Shown here one piece after another: positions 38,301 to 49,700 of a stretch of DNA of 64,000 nucleotides. This stretch comes from Tubulanus polymorphus (taxonomy: Eukaryota > Nemertea > Palaeonemertea > Tubulaniformes > Tubulanidae). How positions within the stretch are numbered: the stretch's first letter is position 1; every line of letters begins with the position of its first letter. The stretch lies in NCBI RefSeq assembly GCF_964204645.1, contig NC_134028.1, positions 4,190,501 to 4,254,500 on the forward strand, written 5' to 3'. The translations under genes and the position numbers were made by a program. The notes beneath the pieces were generated by a model that did not search any database, had not been told where the DNA came from, and was given only the letters and a program-made list of their open reading frames with translations.

Positions 38301-41300
38301 AGGCGAATTTATCACGTCAAATTAACTTTGAGTTTAAGTAAAATCGTTTTTATCTTGTCATAATCAAATTTGATTTGGTCTAATTTTTGAATTTAACACG
38401 GCATCAAATTCAAATCGATTTGTCAAATCATCAAATCACCTCCGGAGGTGATTTGATACAATTTCTAGACAGTGGTTTTACAAATTTTTTTTGAAAAACT
38501 GTTGAAAAAAATGTCAAAACTGAAAGAGAAACCTGAAACTCATTCATAGGAAATAATATTTTAAAAGTGGGACAGTATTTTCTTTTCAGCCGTTTGGAAC
38601 GAGGCGTCAAATTCATCCTGTTGTGCAAATCTTATTTCATTAGATTACACGTGACTAGCAAATTATGATTAGGGAAATCAAATCTGATTTGACAAGATAA
38701 ATTCGCCTTTTGCCTCCGTATTTTTTGATAGAAACTTCTACATGAACCACTTCTGATTGCTTAGATTAGTTAGAATTTAGTTCATGAACTAGATAGTGTT
38801 ATCTGGTGTCAGTGATTAAAGTCAATGCGTTTGTCGCTGTGAGCAGCAGTGTTAGTAGCTGGCTAATGATTTTATACTCAACCGTGCAGAGAGCATTCTG
38901 CCCCATTTACTATATATGCATACGCACACTCGCTCAATGACAGCTACACTGTGTTCTAAACAATAATCAATAAAATGATTCGACATTCATCTGCATGAGG
39001 GCAGCACTTGGTGTAATATCCCGTCATTGAAAAGGCACTTGGTGAAAATTTACAGTTTAACACGATGCCAACTGTTAACCCTTTAAACTCGTAATGCAGT
39101 TGGTTCTGGCAGGGAATATCAGCACCAACTTATTCCGCCATTATGAGCCAGTGCAAACTGGTTCCCAGTTTATTTCTAAATGTAGCGTTATTGGTGTATA
39201 TTTTTTGGATGAATTTCAGACGGGAAATCTGGCAATGGAGACACTATTGAGTCTAACGTCTCGTCGAGCTGGTGATTGGTTCAAAGATGAAATGCGCCAC
39301 CTGGGGGGACTGGAACACATCGTCGACACAGGTTGGTTACATCGTTCTTCGTCGAATTATCGCACGGAATTCCTCGGAAAATATAGAAAATCCCAGACTA
39401 AGAATGAAAAGAAAAAGAGTATCGAACTAAGAAACATTTCCGACTTTCTTTTTCGTTCTTTGTTTTATATGGGATTTAGTGTTTTATCAATGGTTAATTG
39501 CTGGGAAATGATCGAAGTTTTTTGTTTTATCTTCAGTGAGTGAGTGTTCAGATGAACTCGATGAAAACTCGCTAGAAATTACGACCGTTACGATAGAACA
39601 TCTGAAAAAAATAGAACGATGTCTGCGCGTGCTTGAACATGTAAGTCAACGATTATACGATCTATTCATACCGACTTCAAGGTTTCATTCTGCCAAAGTT
39701 CAGGGTTGCCACTGACCTGGAAAAAATGAAAATTGAACTAATAATTTGTTGTTTTTCTTTTCAGGTAACATATCTCAATTCAGATAATCAAATGTTCCTC
39801 ATTTCATATAACACATCCGTACTTGTAAATTGTCTATGCATGTGAGTAAAACCTAGAAATGATAATTTCAGACGTTTATATTCTACTCATTTGTAAATGT
39901 ATTTGTATATCAATGGTCGTCAATTTCAGGTTGTTAAAGTTATGTATTCGATTATTAGCATTTAACAGTATTAATACAGATCTGGAATCGTCTAATAAGC
40001 CATCTCCAGTTCGTACCGTGTTGGACTGTCTGATGGCTGTGCTCAAGGTGCTATTAAATATTACTCATGATAATGGTAAGTAGCCGAGGCAGATTTCGGG
40101 GAGCCCAGGGGGGTTGGCCGGCCCTCCTTTGCCAAGATAACTCTTTTGCAGGATAATTTTGTTTTAGAATCACTCTTTGTTTCCAAATATTCTTGGCGAA
40201 GGGCCCAAATCCACCAAACCACCTCGCTCTTCATATGAACCTTAGTGTATATATATTCAACAAGGCCTACGGAGTTTTGGTACCCCTATTCTAATTTTCT
40301 GGTTCCGCCCTGAGTATCATTCTGCAGGCAACTTTCTAGAACTATTCATTAATGAGATTGTATTTTTTCGATGTTTATTTCAGAGTGGGGCAGTGCTAAA
40401 GTCGGCAGTCTAGACGGAATATTAGCGATAGTGTTAAGATGTACACAGACAGTGTCCGAATCACTTCCTCATGACGAGCAATTTGATCTGCTAGTGTTGG
40501 TATGTAAAAAAAGAGCCACATTCCAGTTGAAATTAGGAGCTAAAACTACAGGCTTTTCACGGATCAGGGAAAATCATGGAGTTCTCTTGAAATTCGGGGA
40601 ATTTGAATTTTTGGACTGTTGTTGTTGTTACCCCGATAGTTCTTAATAAGTTGACCCAGTAACGCAGTTGAATTCTAGTTTTCAAAAATGAATATTTGTT
40701 TTGGTCTCAGATATACCTTAAAAGGGAGAATTAGCTGATTTCACAGAGAATTAGCTGAAAAAAATTGTTATTCGATTTAATGAGATTCTCGGATGATCCC
40801 TCGAGTGCGTGCATTGTCATTTTCTTTTTGATTAAGTTCCCCGTGGGGCGCCATCTTTTCTAACGCTGTCTGAAAGTGACGTGCCCGAGTCGGAACACTC
40901 AGGGGGGGAAGTCTCGTGTTAGTGACAAGCCCGTAATAACCTGTCACTTGTTCGTAATCTTCACCGAAATTACTTGTCAGACGTTGACCGCGTGCGACGA
41001 GTTTTACAGCTAACTGTCCGTGATGATTGATGGTTGTAGTTAGCCGCGAAGGCCGCATTCAATACGACACCGCGGGCACACAGACTAATCGCCCGTCCTA
41101 GCGCCCGTGTTAGCGGGAGGGCATCGATCATGCCGAAAGTCAAACACGTTCGTCCAGACAGACGATTGATAGGCGTTTACCGCGTCGGGTTAAGTGGATT
41201 ATACGTTAAGTCCGAGTTTATCCAATCGACTGCCGTGACCGGCAAATATCTAACGATCAACGCTGATTTCGACGAAGAGACGTGAAAGATTATATTCTGT

Positions 41301-44300
41301 CATAAGATAAGATAACGAATCGAGTATTTTGATTGCCTTGTATTGAATTCACGTATATCAACTCTCAGTCGTACGATCATATTCGTGATGGTTCTAATTA
41401 TATTACAGACAAACCCGCTTAATGCGGATCATTTGGTACCGACGAAATTCATTCGGTTTATAAGATATTTTGATAAGACATATTTCACGTATGTTTATGT
41501 ATTGGGTGAAGTGCTAATCGCATCCAGATTCGATCAAAATCTGAATTAGACTGATCTAAATACGCTGTACAAGGGAACATGGTAATCATAGATCAGAAAA
41601 TCTAATCATTGACTAGATTTTGCTGGTGCCGGTGATCAGCAGAAAAATTAGTCGTATTGTCGGTAGATAATACGGAAATAAAAAGCTTCAGACTTCAAAC
41701 ATTCATCATTCGCTGTATTGTGATCAATGAATATTCAAAAGGTGTTGTATTCGTGGAGCTTAATTCGATACAATAGATTTGTTTAGTTCACCGCGTTCTG
41801 TACAGAGGTCTCTCGCGTCAGTTCTGTCAAATGCAGATCTTCTCATCTCCAGTTACTTCTATTGTTATGAATAATCGTCTAGAAATAAAGAGTGACGAAT
41901 GTATTATTGATAAGTCGAGGGATATGACGTAAGGTTATTTCTCATCTACGCTTGCCTTACAGTATAAAATGATATTTTGTATTTCAGAGTCTCGGTTTAT
42001 TGATAAATCTCACAGAACACAATGAAGCAAACAGACGTATGTTAGTGAATACATCGATTCTACTCGACCCTCTGGCTCCGACTCCGACTGATGAGGATGA
42101 CGAGCCGAACACCGTCGGAGCGTTACAGTTACTCACCTCCGTAAGTATTACTCTTGACAGACTGTTCTTCCGTCAATATCATTACCTTCAGGGCAAGACA
42201 TGAGGGTCTTCTTACCCTTTATTTGGGAAAATCAATCTTTATTTGTGCCCTATCAACAGAAAATATGCCCTTTTTTAAAATGTTCAGCTAAATTGGGCTT
42301 TGTTTGACAGAAAGTGGCTGTTTCACATTTTTTTAGCACAACATAGTTCTTTCAAATTATGTGCCACTCAAAATTGTGAAGTCTCATTAAAGACCCCTCG
42401 ATCCGCCCCTGATCACAGACAGGACTAACCACAAATAATCAGTCGATGATACGATGATTCTTGTGATATTTGTCAACACTCCTCCTGTAGAATTGTATCT
42501 CTATTTTTTCGCAGTTATTCAACCAAAAAGAGCAAGCCGCTTCACAATTAGAAGATTCGGTCAGTAAACCTAGCGCCGGCGCGGCAATGTCGGCAGATGG
42601 AGGCGCTGCTACTGCTGCCGCTGATGAGAGCGGGGAATGGCAGGAATCTGATTCCGGGTTACTATGGGTGATCGGTAAAAAGAAAAAGGGAGCCAACGGT
42701 GGAGAGGATGATGATAGCGACGATGAAAACCATATCGAAATCATTCCCAGCTCTCAAGAGGAAAATGAAAATTTCACTAAAGGTAGTGTGTTTTATAAAC
42801 GATGTTGGCCAGGATAGGAGCATTTTAAGGATCTTCCTGTATTTTGTTGTTCATAATGGCACCCTTTTCGTCCATATACATTCTATTGTACGTACGTAAG
42901 GCCAAAAAAAATTGATACCTTGTTTCTCCGCTCTGCTGAGCTTAAATGTTGACCCGGCCGGCCGCCTATCTACCCTATACATTACTTTTTTTTAAATCGT
43001 GATCAATTTCACCATAACAGACCCGGCCGCTATAGAAATGAACTGTTTATAAATTTTATCATATTTTACAAAAATGACCCGGCCGCTGCGGAGAAACAAG
43101 GTATCATTTTTGTTTAGCCTAAAGTTTGATTGTTCTTATCTTCTGGTTTGTAGCATTACACAAAGCTGGTAAACACATGGAGGACAGCATTGTAGCAGCT
43201 TACGCCGCATTATTACTAGGCTGTATCGTTCAGGACAACAGAGTATGTCAAATGAAAATGAAATCGATTAAAACACCGGGTGGCTGCTTAACTGGAAATC
43301 AGGGGAAAAGTCGGGGAATTTTCTTTTCTTTTCGAAAGTCAGGGAATAGTCAGAGAGTTTAGTACAAAAAAAGAAAATGCTGAAAATTTCTGGGAAAAGT
43401 CGGGTAAATTTGATGAGACTGCTAGAACGTGTATAATTTGCAATCAAGGAGTTTCCATTTATGATTTACCGTACGTATTTGACGGAGTTGCTCGATTAGA
43501 GTCTTAACAGATCAAGTCAGGGAAAATATTTTATATGATATTCAGGGAAAGGCAAGTGAAATAAAAGTGGCCACCACGTAAAACAATGTTACTTGTCGAA
43601 AAATGTACAATAATCACTGATTTTTATCGTGTAAAATGTGTTTATTTTCTAGATGTTGGTCGATCGTGTACGCAAGCACCTCCCCGACGGTAGTTTTGCA
43701 CCGATGGTAAAAATACTGATCAAATTCCTCGGATTCATCAATTTAACGGTGAGTACAAAACAACGCTAAACAAAACTGCGAAAAATGTTTCGTGGAGTTA
43801 CCGGTAACATTTACTCAATTATGATATTCATCTTCAGGAATACAACATGTTCTTCTGTCAATACTTCTGTATTCCTGAAGATGACTTATAGGATATACAT
43901 ACATGTAACATCAAATGAATTTTAGCTCAAGTAACATCTCGGATCTCTTTTATTCTCATTTTGGGATTTATGTTATTGTTTTACAACAATTGTTTTTCGA
44001 CTCGAAGTATTTCATCAATGTTACAGGGAAGCAAAAATGAATGAATTGTTAAATTTAAACCTAGAGATTTCTCTTAATTCACTTATGGGAATTTTGGGTA
44101 ATCACATGGAAAAATCAGGGATTTGTAAATGGGTGGAAAGTGGCTACCCTGACTTATGTAGTCAGTTGCTTTATAGACTACATGTAGCGCGTATTGTAGT
44201 AGTATGATCGTAACCAGTGGCAGCAGATTTTCCTCCCATTCATTCTTACAGCGCGACCGATAAACTCTCTCGTGTGATTAGTTGTAATTCATCGATTATC

Positions 44301-44398
44301 ATGAATTAATGATCAACTATATTTTCTTTCAGAGCGCAGTCAGTCAGGCCGGCACGAAATCTATAGCGAAAGTCATCGAAACGTTGGAATCTTTGTAA
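30905..44398 (+). CDS. WAPL: WAPL cohesin release factor (16 coding exons)
   Basis: WAPL works with PDS5 to open the cohesin ring and unload it from chromatin, which controls sister cohesion and chromatin loop size in the nucleus. Coding exons: 30905-32392, 32874-32927, 35788-36012, 37109-37245, 37437-37548, 37955-38197, 39220-39331, 39537-39640, 39765-39841, 39930-40075, 40384-40499, 41988-42140, 42515-42782, 43154-43242, 43653-43748, 44333-44398. All borders are AG/GT, phases agree, and the sum is 3486 nt or 1161 aa (human WAPL is about 1190). The start ATG at 30905 gives [11 protein letters not shown], like the family N-terminus. An upstream in-frame GTG at 30890 is not used. Residues from about 590 on form the HEAT-like WAPL domain with [46 protein letters not shown] and [20 protein letters not shown]. 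Confidence 0.96.
34795..35726. mobile_element. composite TIR element in WAPL intron 2
   Basis: The outer arms are inverted: GACTGGAGACAACTAGTTGC at the left (from 34797) and GCAACTAGTTGTCTCCAATC at the right (from 35705). Inside, GACCTGAGCGC and CAACTAGTTG-like pieces recur in both orientations, and a second TIR element (34858-35373) is nested. No long reading frame resembles a transposase. Confidence 0.65.
34858..35373. mobile_element. inner TIR element nested in 34795-35726
   Basis: Left end CACTCAGGTCGCCC and right end GGGCGACCTGAGTG are exact inverted repeats. Further GGGCGACCTGAGCGC ends at about 35225-35250 suggest yet another copy within. A 30 bp block starting CATTTTGAACAGATCACATG is present twice, at about 35137 and 35178. 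Confidence 0.65.
36013..37108 (+). other. WAPL intron 3
   Basis: 1.1 kb intron containing a tandem duplication at 36521-36665. Otherwise there is no recognised feature. Confidence 0.7.
36521..36665. repeat. tandem duplication, two copies of about 72 bp
   Basis: Copies 36521-36592 and 36593-36665 both read ATAATTCTGGGCAT(A/G)GCTCT and then TTTAGTGGTATTAATCGCGT with few differences. The high identity points to a recent event. Confidence 0.85.
37109..44398 (+). CDS. WAPL: WAPL exons 4-16: conserved C-terminal WAPL domain
   Basis: Thirteen short exons (66-268 bp) encode about 572 residues, the helical repeat domain shared by all WAPL proteins. Landmarks in order are [143 protein letters not shown] and [10 protein letters not shown]. 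The large exon at 42515 contains an acidic insert ([13 protein letters not shown]) before the last conserved block. The chain ends [11 protein letters not shown] and TAA. Confidence 0.95.
37282..37391. mobile_element. MITE filling WAPL intron 4
   Basis: The ends are inverted over 18 bp: GGGTCCGGTTCCACAGTT at the left and the complement of GGGTCCAGTTCCACAGTT at the right. The inside is also self-complementary (GAGTTAACTC blocks). The intron is only 191 bp, so the element makes up more than half of it. A related element lies at 56655-56782. Confidence 0.75.
38301..38708. mobile_element. TIR element in WAPL intron 6 with a 28 bp palindrome
   Basis: The left end AGGCGAATTTATCACGTCAA and the right end TTGACAAGATAAATTCGCCT are inverted repeats. 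The middle holds a perfect 28 bp palindrome at 38430-38457 around CACCTCCGGAGGTG, and many TTTGAT/ATCAAA pieces. The element is 408 bp and non-coding. Confidence 0.7.
40500..41987 (+). other. WAPL intron 11 with a GC-richer stretch
   Basis: Around 40780-41290 the intron is richer in G, C and CpG than its surroundings and shows no repeat. It could be a regulatory element. Short open frames (minus 41058-40777, plus 41343-41549) match nothing I know. The latter begins with a hydrophobic, signal-like stretch but is probably chance. Confidence 0.35.
42189..42411. mobile_element. hAT-like remnant in WAPL intron 12
   Basis: The right end GATCCGCCCCTG is the usual hAT short-element end. The left end CAGGGCAAGACATGAGGG is a decayed match. 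Non-coding, about 220 bp, with no clear target duplication. Confidence 0.4.
42899..43120. mobile_element. MITE in WAPL intron 13 with CCCGGCCG repeats
   Basis: The arms are inverted: the left one contains TTGATACCTTGTTTCTCCGC and the right one GCGGAGAAACAAGGTATCAT. Between them GACCCGGCCG occurs three times, an unusually GC-rich core for this AT-rich locus. Non-coding, 222 bp. Confidence 0.75.
43276..43577. mobile_element. GGGTGGCCAC-family element in WAPL intron 14
   Basis: It starts CCGGGTGGCTGCTTA and ends AAGTGGCCACCACG, which are inverted-repeat ends. The body is rich in GTCAGGGAA/GTCGGGGAATT words. Related pieces occur at about 34575-34743, 39701, 40555-40620, 44095-44153 and 46196-46300, so this is an abundant family around WAPL. 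The superfamily is not identified. Confidence 0.6.
43829..43883. repeat. short inverted repeat
   Basis: Perfect 16 bp arms, CATCTTCAGGAATACA at 43829-43844 and its complement at 43868-43883, with a 23 bp spacer, in WAPL intron 15. The CTTCAG/CTGAAGATGACT wording resembles the loop of the fold-back element at 4744. Confidence 0.7.
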
Positions 44399-46125
44399 AC
44401 AACACGTGATTTTTAACGCGAATTTTGGCTTATCACTGGTGAATATATATGATTGTATATATATATATATATATACGACAGACAGGCAGCAAGGGGAACA
44501 CAATATGAAATACGTTAATGAGAGTAATTATTTTTGATAATGTTTGATGTGTACTGGACAGGATCCAGTTTCACAGTTTTGGGTGAAATTCGACCCAAGA
44601 TAAGGAGTCGTTGCTGGGTAATTTGGGCCGTTAGAACAGTATATCGCTTGTACAGATAATCCTTCACTGATTTAGTTCATTTCACTTTTTGTTGCATTAA
44701 GTATCCGTTTGAATATCGTGAATGAAATAAGCATCGTGTTCGTGCAATAGGTATGTCATCATTAATACTACAATGATTGTATTGTTTATATGCAAATGTT
44801 TGTTATATTTTGAAACAGATTGTTGGCATGCTGGTCTTGTTTAAAGTCCTTATTTCTCATTTGATATTCTACGTCGAGACTCATTTTAGAGATCAGTTTA
44901 CTAAATGGCGGATGTCTTAAGAGCTCGGTTGCACATTTGTGGCTTCTGTCCAAAAGTGGTCTTAGTGGACGTGAGTTAGACAGGGTTCAATTTTAATGTT
45001 TTGTTAGTTGAATTTATCGCCAGGATCGAGTTAAAAACTGGCATCTGCCTTTTCTCTTGTCGTCGGAATAATGCTCTTCGTTTTGGGGAATCCGCCTTTT
45101 CTTTTGCTGATCTTCTCGTGTAAATATATACCATACATAATTTATTCGAAGAAAAACCGATTTGTATCAATTATGTTTGTAAACATAGATCGGTTGTTGA
45201 CTATCGTGGATGTCTTGATTTTAGTTATCGGGCATGAAATTTCATACTTAGTGTATTATGATTTTCTGAGAAATTGATGCATATGATTAGATGATTAATG
45301 ATTTGATTTGTGTATGAATCGTGTTATTTTTGCTCGCATTGTTCAAGTCTTTATTCCGAGGTTTTAATGGCGTTAAGATGATTATATACTAGCAGTTACA
45401 AGTGGAATAATGAGCTGAAATTAATGCCAAGAATATATGAAATAATGCCAATAAACTTGCTCTTGATTACAGTCGCGCAGGTGAACAACTCAACTTAAGG
45501 AGTGTTGGGATTAGATGTTTCACCTGATTATAGAGTTGAATTTCAGGGAAAAATGGATTTTAAGTGATATTTGCCAACTTGAACGGGAGGATTTTACTGA
45601 ATTATTGTTATCGGTACCATCACGTCCTTGTATACCAATACTTTCACTCGGCTGTACTTCATTGCAATATTTTTTTTTCATTGTGTATGACAGGTTTTTT
45701 CATCCGAATTGCTATTGATCATCGAAATATAACCGTATCACTTCTCGTGAATACTGTAAATGTTAAAAATGTATGATTTCCAAAGAATTAAACTAAATTA
45801 GCCATAGATGTTTATACTGGCACTGCTTATTTCAAGATTTTCCAAATAATTGATCAATTACAATGTACCTATCAATAAGAAGCCATATTGCTCGCATTGG
45901 GCTTTTGAAAAGCTTTATAAATGTACATGAAAATAAAGCTTCGACATTGGTTTTTTGTTGTCTAAAATCAATGATATTGTACAAAAAAAACGTATTTTAA
46001 TGATGCATATATATTTGTGTAAATATGTCGCATTATTATAATGTCGCATTATATATAATGATTTTATGGAAGATGATTAGATGTAAATAGTAAATACAAT
46101 AAAATATTTCAAACATATGCAGTTT
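44399..46125 (+). other. WAPL: WAPL 3' UTR
   Basis: After the TAA at 44396-44398 the sequence is AT-rich with no further exon. AATAAA signals occur at 45450-45455, 45932-45937 and 46098-46103. The last would give a 3' UTR of about 1.7 kb and alternative ends are possible. A (TA)n run lies at 44455-44475. Short open frames here (for example 45071, 45515, 45564) are not thought to be genes. Confidence 0.6.
44455..44475. repeat. (TA)n microsatellite
   Basis: About ten TA repeats in the WAPL 3' UTR. Similar short runs are at about 50329-50358 and 59410-59428. Confidence 0.85.
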
Positions 46126-46537
46126 GTTTCTTGCTGGTATATTCCATGTGAAGACGTACCTGATACGTTTTAAAAAGCTAGGAAGACATCCTCAGGGGTG
46201 ACCACCGACCTGGAAGGCTCTGGGAGTTGGAAGTTTAGAAAAAATTAGGGAATTTGACAAATTGTACCAAAAACCTGGTGAACTCATTCGGGAAATGTTG
46301 TTGACCGCGTTTCTTTAACAATACTTGTTTCATTGGAAAATGAATGAATTCAAACATCTTAAACCAAGAATTTTTTCTTTATTTAAAATTATCATAAAGG
46401 GAATTTAACTGAATCTCACGAAATTGGTACAATGGCGACTAACGGTCTAACAGTAGCGCCTGTAGTGGTAATCCTTAAGAAACATGCATTCATGTGGTAA
46501 GTGTAGGTACAATTCAGAACCTCTTTTTGATTACATT

Positions 46538-46659
46538 GTTGCCCTCCCGGTAGGAAGGACTTCAAAAATATGTCTATAGACTCATTGATTGTTCCTCTCC
46601 ACGGAAATCTTTAGTAAAAGGCGAAAGATTTAAACGCGGTTGAAGAGAAACCAGAGTGA
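46538..46659 (-). ncRNA. U5: U5 small nuclear RNA, copy 1
   Basis: U5 is the core RNA of the U5 snRNP, which aligns the two exons during splicing. On the minus strand the sequence begins around ACTCTGGTTTCTCTTCAA and carries the invariant loop 1 CGCCTTTTACTAAAG within its stem (AAATCTTT and AAAGATTT). CCGTGGAGAGGAACAA follows, then an Sm site (ATTTTTG) and a 3' hairpin (GTCCTTCC, loop TACC, GGGAGGGC). The length of about 122 nt is close to the usual 115-120. The first bases differ slightly from the canonical AUACUCUGG. The gene is antisense to WAPL and about 420 bp past its last poly(A) signal. Confidence 0.93.
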
Positions 46660-46706
46660 CAATAATGTGATCACGTTGGTATTAATACGTTGGAAACCAT
46701 GTTTTT

Positions 46707-46719
46707 CAATTTGGTGTTT
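46707..46719 (-). promoter_or_regulatory. putative PSE of U5 copy 1
   Basis: On the minus strand AAACACCAAATTG lies 48-60 bp before the U5 start, where snRNA genes have their proximal sequence element. The second U5 gene has AAACACCATGATG at the same distance. Confidence 0.45.
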
Positions 46720-49700
46720 TTAGTTATTTCCTCAATGCATTTACGTTTGATGCTATTTGTTTTGTCTAAAATATCAGTCAATTACAAGGAACAAACTAAT
46801 AATCCCAAAATAACGATGGGACATTGGCCAAAATATTATAGCAATTTTAAGTGAAATAGAACGATCATTGATATATCTCTAGTTAAAGGGTTCTGTTAGT
46901 TACACATAGGTGGAGCTTTCTTCCACTTTCCACGCTTGACTTCGATCGTGAACGAACTCTGAAAGAAGTCGCCACAAAGTCATATTCTTCAATCCCGTGA
47001 ACTCTATCGTATTCAAAGTGATCATTAGAGGAAGTTACGTCCGCGATCAAAGACATCGAACAATTATTTTTAATTAGGCTAATAATATACGAGGAGAAAC
47101 GCGCGGGCGCAGTCGGGAGTGACGACTTAAATCAGAATCCGAGCTCAGACGATAATCACGTTTTCGTCTGCTGCGATAAAACACACGCGAAATGATTGAA
47201 TTTCTCAAAGACATGCCAATAAGGGTAAAATTTATGTGCTAATTAGGGATATTTGAATAAATAATTAAAAGGCGACTGTCGATAGGTCTACTATTGATAG
47301 TAAAACACGCGATTTTGCGTGTAATTTATTGACGAAACTTCGCCATCAATAACACACAACTGACGACTTAAATTCGTGACACTTTTTTACTTCGAATATC
47401 CGTATAAAAATGGAGAATTGATTCTCGACCGGACTGCCACTGATGGAACATTGGCTAGTTTGCTTATTCTTTTCGATTAGCAAAATAGAAATCGCCGAAA
47501 GACGGTGACCTCACCGAGGTACATACAATAGCTATTTGTTTGGATTTCTTATCGGTCAGTGAAAATATCAACCCTTAAATGATATTCCGAGCATATTCCC
47601 GGCAATGTTTGCCAAATTTGATGACTGTTGTGGGTTGATAAGAGGAGTCATGTGACAAACATTTCCTTACCGCACAGTGGTGTCCACATCTTATTTAGCG
47701 CCCGTTGTTTCATTACGCATTGACTTCGGACTGGCCCGCTACAACTACACATTTCAATCCATGAAGTTCCAAAAGATTGTTTTGCAACTTTCTTCGGGTT
47801 CAAAGTCGACTCACACGTCTCAATGGGTAATGAATTCTATTCAGAAGCCGCATTAATCGTTCGTGTCAAAACAGTGAAGTCGATTTTCTCGTCGAGTCGC
47901 GGATTATGTTCGCACGCGGGGTCCACTTCTGGTTATTTGGTGTATGTAGCAAACGCGGAGTAATTGATTATCAAACTCATAATTTATCCGCACAGGTTTA
48001 ATGTTGACAAGAAATTTATCTTGAGCTGTCCGACGAATAGCTATTTAGCCTCCCCGCCAAGACCAATTAATCTCTCGCTTTGACAGGTAGAGAGTTTGAA
48101 CTCGAATTGAAAATTGCTTCTCGCGTTCATGTTACGTCGCATGGATTACCGACAAGTTGTCATATTTTTGCCGCATTGAAACATGACGCAGTTGTTAAGT
48201 CTTAGTGATTAATGGCGTTAGACTGAACATCCGACCGTCCCAATGACGCTGTCACCATTAATAGTCAGTTTATTTTTGTCAAATGTCAAATCGCTTGTCA
48301 GTTTTAGACCCAATCCTATCGTGCCCGATGAGCGAATGTCTTTAAAGTATAAACGATTCTAATTCCATTTAGTTCGCGATGATGTTTTCAACGGGCAGTT
48401 GTCACATTTTGATGTCGCAAAAACTATCGCTTGGAATTATGTCATTGACGGGATTTTGGCATTCTGTCAATGTGTGCATAACGACGTTTCAATACTGACG
48501 ACATTGACCGCAAGATCCGTGACAGCTGTCTTCTAGATACCCCGTTTCAACGACAATCTGCAGGTTTCGCTGTGGATTACATTATACGTACTCTCTTTAC
48601 GTTACACTATTTCGGTAACTTCGGGCCTTTTTTAAAGTTTAAGTCCATCGAAAACCCATCTTCTGTTTCTCTATTCGCTCGAAAGTCTGACGTTTTCAAA
48701 TCCTACACCCCCCGCATTTCAATCTGACGAGGTTCTTTATTTGCTCAGCTGTCCGCAATGCCTCGGCTTCTATCGCCAAAACAAAGATCGTCTTTATTTT
48801 AATTAGTGCCACAGAAAACGCATAGAAATTTATAAAATGAATAAATAGGTTTGTATATCTAAAAAAAAAACAAAATTCATGCGCATATGTTATTATCGCC
48901 CGATACATGATTAATGACGTCAGAACGGCACCTCTGACCATGGTGGTATACATCTATCATCAAGCTTCCGACGCTTTGACGTTAAGCTAACGTAAAAACG
49001 TCAACAATGATTAAGTTGCCGTTTATGTCGTTCCAAGGGAGCCAACAATCGCTCCAGCGATCTTATACAGTGGCACCATCTAGCGGGAACCCTGAAGTAG
49101 GCACTCGTGCAGTTCCTGTTTGGCCAAATGAAACTTGTCTGCACCCCCGAAAAGTTCAGGGGATCTAAAGCCCACTGCTTGAGGTGTAGATGAAGAAAGC
49201 TGAAATATAATAGGTTCCCCTTATTTCGAATGTGTAAAATTCGACCAAAATGATAACATTAAATGTTAGAAAGAACAGTGTTTTTTTTCTCCCAAAAGCT
49301 GCACTGAGTCGTTCCAAAATCTACCGCTCCGCGACACTCCTCGCCGCATACTGAAAACTTGAGTTCGGGAAAATGTGCCTTTTTAATCATCTCTTGATGC
49401 AATAGCTGCAGGCAATTGTAAACAGCCCCGCGGACATGATACAATCACAGTCTTTTTTAAATCGCATTCGCCTCTGTTCGTTATAGCAACAAACTGATTT
49501 GTTTTCATCTGAAACACACACCGGCGGCAATCGACAAACTAAAAGCGACTTATATGACGTGATCTCTTACAATACGTCAATCGAGATTTAATAGCAAATA
49601 TAAAACAACTTCATATTGTATATCGCTTCGTGGGCCAAAAGTCCCCGGCGTCAACCGTGCTACGGAATAAATCATGGATACTTTATTAAAATCCATATTT

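Noticed and set aside
41343-41549. 68-codon plus frame with a signal-peptide-like start in WAPL intron 11
   Set aside because: AT-rich hydrophobic starts arise easily by chance, there is no cysteine or cleavage-site pattern of a secreted peptide, and no poly(A) signal was tied to it.
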